DNA of 64,000 nucleotides from Ceratodon purpureus (Eukaryota; Streptophyta; Bryopsida; Pseudoditrichales; Ditrichaceae): NCBI GenBank assembly GCA_014871385.1, contig CM026430.1, positions 16,612,995 to 16,676,994 of the forward strand, read 5' to 3'. Shown piece by piece: positions 58,458 to 64,000 of this stretch (position 1 is its first letter; each line of letters starts with the position of its first letter). The notes under the pieces were generated by a model. It saw only the letters and a program-made list of their open reading frames with translations, ran no database searches and was not told where the DNA came from. The position numbers and the translations under genes were made by a program.

Positions 58458-59784
58458 GCACTTACCTTACTGAATGAGTTCAGGTGCTACCAAAATTTTT
58501 AACTTTCAGATCGTTGTGCTTGGTGGGAGTCTTTCAATGTGGGTGTTGGGCCTCTTGAATGATGAGATGTACTATAATAGATCGGGTGCAGCCACTGAAA
58601 GGAACCGCAGAAGACTTATTCTTGATTAGACTAGGCTGAGATAGATATTTGATCACTTCGAGCAATCTTAATATGTAAATATTAGCTTTCAATAAAATCC
58701 AATATTCAGTAAACGTTGGAGTGATTAACATCCTAAATGAATACTGCCGAAGTTACTATATTAATATTGCATTTGCCTCGAATGAGGCTTTCTTGGTTCA
58801 TGAAGTTGCACGAAGAACTTTTTGGTCGATCTTCCTCCGCTGGTGCTTATGTTGATACTTCATTCTTTCTGCTCCCATTGCGAATCAACAAGCAGCACTT
58901 CTACACGAGCAGATACGAAACTTGACCAACAATGCAGTCAAGAGTGTAAATTTTGTCTGAAAATGCATGCAGATGATGTACAGAACAACTGTTGGAACTC
59001 CGAATGCGATGGTGAAATTTTTTTGGTTCAGAATTGTTGTGGATATTGCAGCAACAAGAGAAGGATAACAGTCATGCCCTACATATTCCAGATTCAATGA
59101 ATGGAACGTCATAAGCAATCAATAGTAATTTGCGGTTCGACGTGGTCCCTGTCAATAGTTCTGAACTAGTCTATACATAACGCTAAAAACTAGAGGATTA
59201 CACGCCCAGCAAATTCCAGATCGAATCGATAGAAGGTTGCGTGCAAACGATAGTGGTAGAATGCAGTAACGTGTATGTTACAATCTTTTCATATTGATAA
59301 AGAGGAGATACTAACAATGTGAAATTTGGAACCTAAGCATGGGCCTCCCAGACGTGATAATGATTTTTTTATCACATCCAACTCTGTCATATGTTCACAT
59401 TTCCTACACAAGCTAGGTTGTTTGCAATACACTGGTTTGTAGCTACCTAAGGGAGGTGCCCACAAGCTTATCCATCAACTGCAGTTATATCTTCTGTCTC
59501 TAATCAGATGTGCTATAATACAAGAGCTCCTATGCTTTGTTGACTCAGCTATCACAGACCTCCTTTTCGGAGGTAAATATTTGTAGGAACATGAAAAGAT
59601 CAACTGATAAAGATTTGTTCCTCCCTAAATTACAAATCATTTTCCTAATTTGAATGTACCGTCATGGAAAAGTGTCGAGTCTGCAACTGGATTCTGCCTG
59701 CGAGTTGAAGTTTTATCGGTCAGTTGTATGTGGAAACGAAGCACGTCTTCAATATGATGGACTAGTTCCGTTGCGCACACGTGC
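58458..59784. other. Convergent intergenic region between HMA5 and BUB3
   Basis: About 1.3 kb between two stop codons; both 3' UTRs lie here. An AATAAAATCC at about 58692-58701 is a possible HMA5 polyadenylation signal. No further gene recognised. Confidence 0.55.
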
Positions 59785-62700
59785 TCACTGTGCGCTTCTT
59801 CTTACGGGTTTCGCTTCTCCTTCACCAACAGTCCGCACAAATATCTTGACGGGACCAGTCCTGGATAAAGACAATTCAAACATCATTTCATATCAAATCG
59901 GAAGGCGCTTAACACTGACAAGGACTAAATTACTGGCCGCCAGCGACCTCTTGTAGAACAATAGTCTTAGAAACATTGTTAACTTGTCACAAGTAGACAA
60001 ATATTTTCTCATTTTCAACAACGGCATGTAAGCTACATCAGGATTTCTCGATAGAGGTGAGTTTTCCTTGTTGCTTTTCAGAGTTAAACAGCATTCCGAA
60101 TCGTCTTAGCCCGTCAAAACAGAATTCAGCGGAGCACTGCATCACGAAATTTTCTTCCATATGGAAAGTAGACGATTCTTAAGTTTACCAATAAGGTGGA
60201 TATAATGTTATTAATGAAGTGAATCCCCACAGATCAAACATTCTACCAGAAGATAAATGTTTGCCAGGCTCATGACAACTAAAGTATTCAAGTTGCACTA
60301 AAACCAGATGCTTGAAGGTGACCACAGATAGGAATTAAATTTAGATGGTTGAGAAATGCTTACGACTCATCGCTCTCCTCGAAGGTGCTACTAGATGCGA
60401 TAGCCAGAAGGCGGCCATCTCTGTTAAAAGCCAGCGAAGAGATAGAATTCGGACACTTGGAATACTGTGCATCACAAACATGAAGAAACAAGGGGTTGTG
60501 TGTCACTGTTAGCAGACTCCTACAAAGATAACACAGTTCCCAAATCTCCATGAAATAAATATATAAAGTTTGTAGATTAATACTACGAAACCGGTCCAGC
60601 AGATTATAAATTGGTAAATCTGAAGCAAGCATGCATCACACCTCTTATCGGTCAGAATCTCTACGAGGATATTTCGTACCTGATACAAACGTTTCCTGCT
60701 GTGAACGTCCCAGACGTTCACATGACGATCACCGCCACCAGTAGCCAGCGTCCCATACCTGCAATATTTTGATGTCAGCTTAGAATCGGGAACACAGTAG
60801 AACAGAATGTCTAGAGAACAACAGTTGCTGGGGAGCCTTGTGTGACGAAATGCCGAACAATATAAAACTATATTAGCAGAAGTGTGATCACCAGATCTCT
60901 AAAATGTTCTCATTGTGAGTGGCTTGCGAAGACGATGCACAGGTTCGATTCTCGAGATTCTGGGTAGTATTTGTTTTGTACGCAAATCACTATGCATGGA
61001 GTATCGAGATCTAGAAATCACAAAATAAGTACCGTATCGTAAGACTAGAATACTCACAGCGGGTGGAATGCGAGAGCGTTGACAGGGTAAAATATTTTTG
61101 GGCCTCCTTCGCCTTTACGATGGCACTTGAACACGTACCTGCATCGTGCAATCGGGAATTCTAAGGAGGTGGCTCAAATGTCACAAATGTCACTAGAACA
61201 GAAAACCTCAGATTTAGCATGGTAAATACATTCAAGTAGAATTTCAAGAAACAAGAGGATAGATATATAAGATAGCCGACAGAGCGCCTGGGTGCTTTAT
61301 AATCAAGACAGTGCGAAGGAATGAATAATGATGTTTTTTGCAGCATCTCGAGCTTACTTTTTAGCTTGCGCTTCAGAAGGATCAAACCAATCGATGATTA
61401 CGCGGCCATCGATTGAACCCATTGCAAAACCTGCATCAATGGCTCCAGCCAAAGAGAAAAAGTTAACTTGAAAACAAGCTCATTGAAAATACCACTTTTA
61501 CGGATCATAGGTTCAACTGTTCCGAATTTATAGAAATACATTAAAAAGCACGACAGAGAATTATTCGATGACTCAGCGGAGTAATACTTTGAGGACAAAA
61601 CGCAAGTACTGCCTGGGGTGTGTACCTGTGCCGTCCGGAGAGCAACAGACGGAACGCGTCTGGAATCTGACATGAGTTTCAGTCGATTGCTCAGCCTCTG
61701 ACATTTTCCTAACATCATAAACCAATACATGGCGGCCTTCAGTGGCGACCACCAGACGGTGCTCAAGAAGGGACATGCACGATACTTCACCAGGCTGCGC
61801 ATATGTACCAGCAAGTGAACTACTCCTGGCATCCCAGCACCGTAATGTTTTGTCCCAGCTCCCACTTATAACCTGACCTACAGTCCATGCACAAATTTTT
61901 TCAGATAACCATATTAAAATGACCACAGGTTTTGCAATGGGTTCTATCGATGGCCGCGTAATCATCAGTCCCTGGACACAAAGTCAGCAAGAAAACCAAG
62001 GAACATCACGAAGTACACGATTCCAAAAGAAGCGCCAAACCAAGTCGAACTCAGAGACGTATCGTGGATGTGTCCGAAATACAGAATAGATAGAGGAATG
62101 ACGAACCCACTTTCTACGAGAAACTAGGTCCACTTTACTGGAATTCAGAAATCTCTGGCTGAATCAGCTTTCCAGTGTGAGTAACATAACTGGAGGTTGG
62201 ATAAGGAGAATCAAACATAGAAGAATGGTCACATGGAGCCATCAGAATCAAAGTCCCTGCTCAACTCAATGGCAAAGGCATCGTGAGGTGGGCTCACCAG
62301 TTGCAGGCGAGTATTCGAGAGAGCAGATGGGACCGTCGTGTGAACCCAGAGTAGTCTCTGAACCAGTGTTGAAATCGTACCTGCTCGTTCATTTAGCACT
62401 CAAAACCCAGGAGTCAGAAACCGAAACACATGAAAGCTAGACGCCCAGACTGTAAGAGCTACTTCGTCGACTCCGTGGAACAAAACCATACGCGACACCT
62501 GACTCCTTCACCGCATAACCCATTTCCTAGAACCAAAAATCCCACGAACTCAAACGACGCTTCTGTAAGACAGAGATGGAAACAAAAGCCTAACCCAACA
62601 CGAACTACTCCATCAAGTACCAGATATCATGCAAATGCTAAAATCACAAATCCTGATCAAACTCCTGGAAGCATATGTGACATTGAAGAAGCTAGACACT

Positions 62701-63390
62701 CCATTGAACGAACACTCATTGACCAGAGATTTACTTCAGAACTCCAGACCATGCATAATGCCACCCTCGTCGAATAGAATGACAATCCCATACCCGGTGA
62801 AGAGAATGCTACATTAATCTCAAATCTCTTAACCTCCATTCCCATGAAACTGTGCAGGCTAAACTCGATTCTGTGAACGATTTCTGGCTCTCAGTAACAG
62901 GCTCAAGCTTCACCTCGGCTGTGCATAGCTCGTAAGATTTCATGTGAATTTTGGAACTCAAATGGCACGGATATGATACCTTGTGAGGTTGCTGTCAGCA
63001 CAGGCACTGTAACCCGAGCCGTCGTCGTGGAAGCAGCCGTCAAGCACAGGCCCTTGACATTGAAACTCCGCCTTCATAGTATGTGACGCGATGTCATACA
63101 AACGCAACTTCTGCACTCCAACCAACCCAGAACTCCCTTCACCATCCACAACCCAACAAAACCCAACGAAACCCAGCAAAACCCAGCGGAACCCAACAAA
63201 ACCCGACACGAAACTGCATCAGGAAACGCAAGGGAAGGGCAGCAGCGGCACTTACAGAGTCCCACGACGAGACGAGCAGGCGGCCGCTGTGATCGGAGAA
63301 GCGCAGCTTGGTGACTCCATCACCCGGCAACGGCCACAACACAGTATCCAGCTCCCGCCCCAAAAAACTGCCGTCCCTTCTCGTCCCCAT
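59785..63390 (-). CDS. BUB3: Spindle-checkpoint WD40 protein BUB3
   Basis: WD40 propeller that recruits checkpoint kinases to kinetochores (family knowledge). Nine exons, 336 residues: 63390-63256, 63110-62980, 62380-62298, 61877-61626, 61430-61358, 61138-61058, 60758-60680, 60464-60364, 59860-59785. All phases join. Diagnostic blocks in order: [87 protein letters not shown] and TFEESDES. The last exon ([19 protein letters not shown]) sits behind a 503-bp intron. Without it the frame runs into a TAA two bases past the exon-8 donor and the protein would lack its final strand. I start at the first ATG in the frame ([10 protein letters not shown]). BUB3.1-like rather than BUB3.3-like, by the intact GSWDKT block; moderate certainty on the subtype. 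Confidence 0.92.
63149..63207. repeat. 10-bp tandem repeat in BUB3 intron 1
   Basis: About six imperfect units of the form AACCCARCRA/AAACCC on the plus strand; it fills a large part of the 145-bp intron and lies close to the acceptor on the minus strand. Confidence 0.75.
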
Positions 63391-64000
63391 CGCTCCGAAT
63401 TCTCCACCACTGCCCACAGCGCTTCCCAAAACTTGTGATCACAAAGCCTGTGATCACATAAAACGGCCACAATTTCGCCAATCTTTCCCCAATCATAAAC
63501 CCAAAACCCACCAAAACTTCACCGCCTCCCCCCAATTCCCAATCCCTGGCACCTCGATGATCGCTGCTTCATCACCCGTCTCTGATCTCCTCTCTCTCTC
63601 CCCCTCTCCCCGTGTTCGAGTTTTGAATTTCTTGCAGTTCTTCCGCGGCAACGCCTTCGTCCAAGAACCTATATCCCAAAACCGTCATTATATTCAAATT
63701 TTCTAGATTCATGATGCTAAAATGTTATGTGCTAGTACATAGTATTGGCTTTAGGTGCAGTGATGGTTCTAGGTTGACTGGCCTCGGTTAGTACGCCCAG
63801 TTTGTAGCTCTGTGTGTGTGAGTGTGTTTTTCTCTGTGTTCTAGTTTTGAATTTCTTCCGAACTATGTGTGAGTGTGTTTGTGTCTCTAAGTGTGTATAT
63901 GTGTGTAAGCAACTGTTTCGTGATTGTTGATAGTTCGGCGACAGGCGAGAAGTGTTGGTTCGAACTTCGCAGTTTGCTTCGGAACGTTGCGAAAGCGAGA
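63391..64000. other. BUB3 upstream region; GT-rich tail
   Basis: Promoter and leader of BUB3 (leftward). GT-rich simple sequence lies at about 63810-63910, and an imperfect repeat of GTTTTGAATTTCTT occurs at about 63619 and 63845. No further gene could be supported up to the window edge. Confidence 0.5.

Noticed and set aside
60360-60464. BUB3 ending at the TAA right after exon 8
   Set aside because: A donor (GTAAGC) overlaps that stop, and a downstream exon at 59860-59785 in the right phase encodes the known BUB3 C-terminal strand.
60930-60965. GGTTCGATTCTCG, looking like a tRNA T-loop
   Set aside because: There is no matching acceptor stem or anticodon arm around it.
62430-62777. 115-codon plus-strand ORF
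   Set aside because: It lies wholly inside BUB3 intron 2 and resembles no protein family.
1-64000. CRISPR arrays, operons, prophage or bacterial insertion sequences
   Set aside because: No spaced identical repeats, no operon-like packing, and introns throughout; the DNA is eukaryotic nuclear.

Overview
The window is nuclear DNA of a land plant. It carries many-exon genes with GT-AG introns mostly of 100-400 bp, a plastid-type starch synthase, and plant-only gene families. A moss (Physcomitrium-like bryophyte) is the most likely source: the proteins align along their whole length with angiosperm families but are clearly diverged, and there is a fungal-style kinase gene. The species is an inference, not something read from the sequence.

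Layout, left to right. 1-2.1 kb: the end of an F-box gene (+) facing a broken 3' piece of a starch synthase gene (-), called copy A. 3.0-10.1 kb (-): a RECQL5-type DNA helicase, 21 exons. 11.3-14.2 kb: AT-rich intergenic DNA with one orphan ORF and a 709-bp PIF/Harbinger-type MITE. 14.8-18.7 kb: upstream region with a candidate promoter. 18.7-28.1 kb (+): a complete starch synthase 4 gene, 19 exons, with a Mutator-like MITE in intron 17. 28.7-29.9 kb (-): an intact F-box gene, tail to tail with SS4 (together copy B). 31.6-33.8 kb (+): a kinase-like gene. 33.9-36.6 kb (+): an SS4 pseudogene facing another intact F-box gene at 37.2-38.4 kb (-) (copy C). 40.5-49.4 kb (-): a very large glycine-rich membrane protein gene, 21 exons. 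53.6-58.5 kb (+): a HMA5-type copper ATPase, 8 exons. 59.8-63.4 kb (-): BUB3, 9 exons.

The main structural story is a convergent SS4-3'/F-box module present three times. B and C are in direct orientation and A is inverted. The kinase gene sits exactly between B and C, and RECQL5 plus the 5' half of SS4 lie between the inverted arms A and B. Only copy B keeps a full SS4. Copy C has an exon deletion, a 1-bp frameshift, a lost splice acceptor and a nonsense codon, yet its F-box gene is open. The other genes are single-copy housekeeping genes with no evident functional link: genome maintenance (RECQL5), starch granule initiation (SS4), copper export (HMA5), spindle checkpoint (BUB3).

Exon models were built by hand from splice signals, phase and recalled family alignments. 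All six multi-exon models (RECQL5, SS4, the kinase, the glycine-rich protein, HMA5, BUB3) give whole-codon totals. Family recognition is from memory; no search was run.
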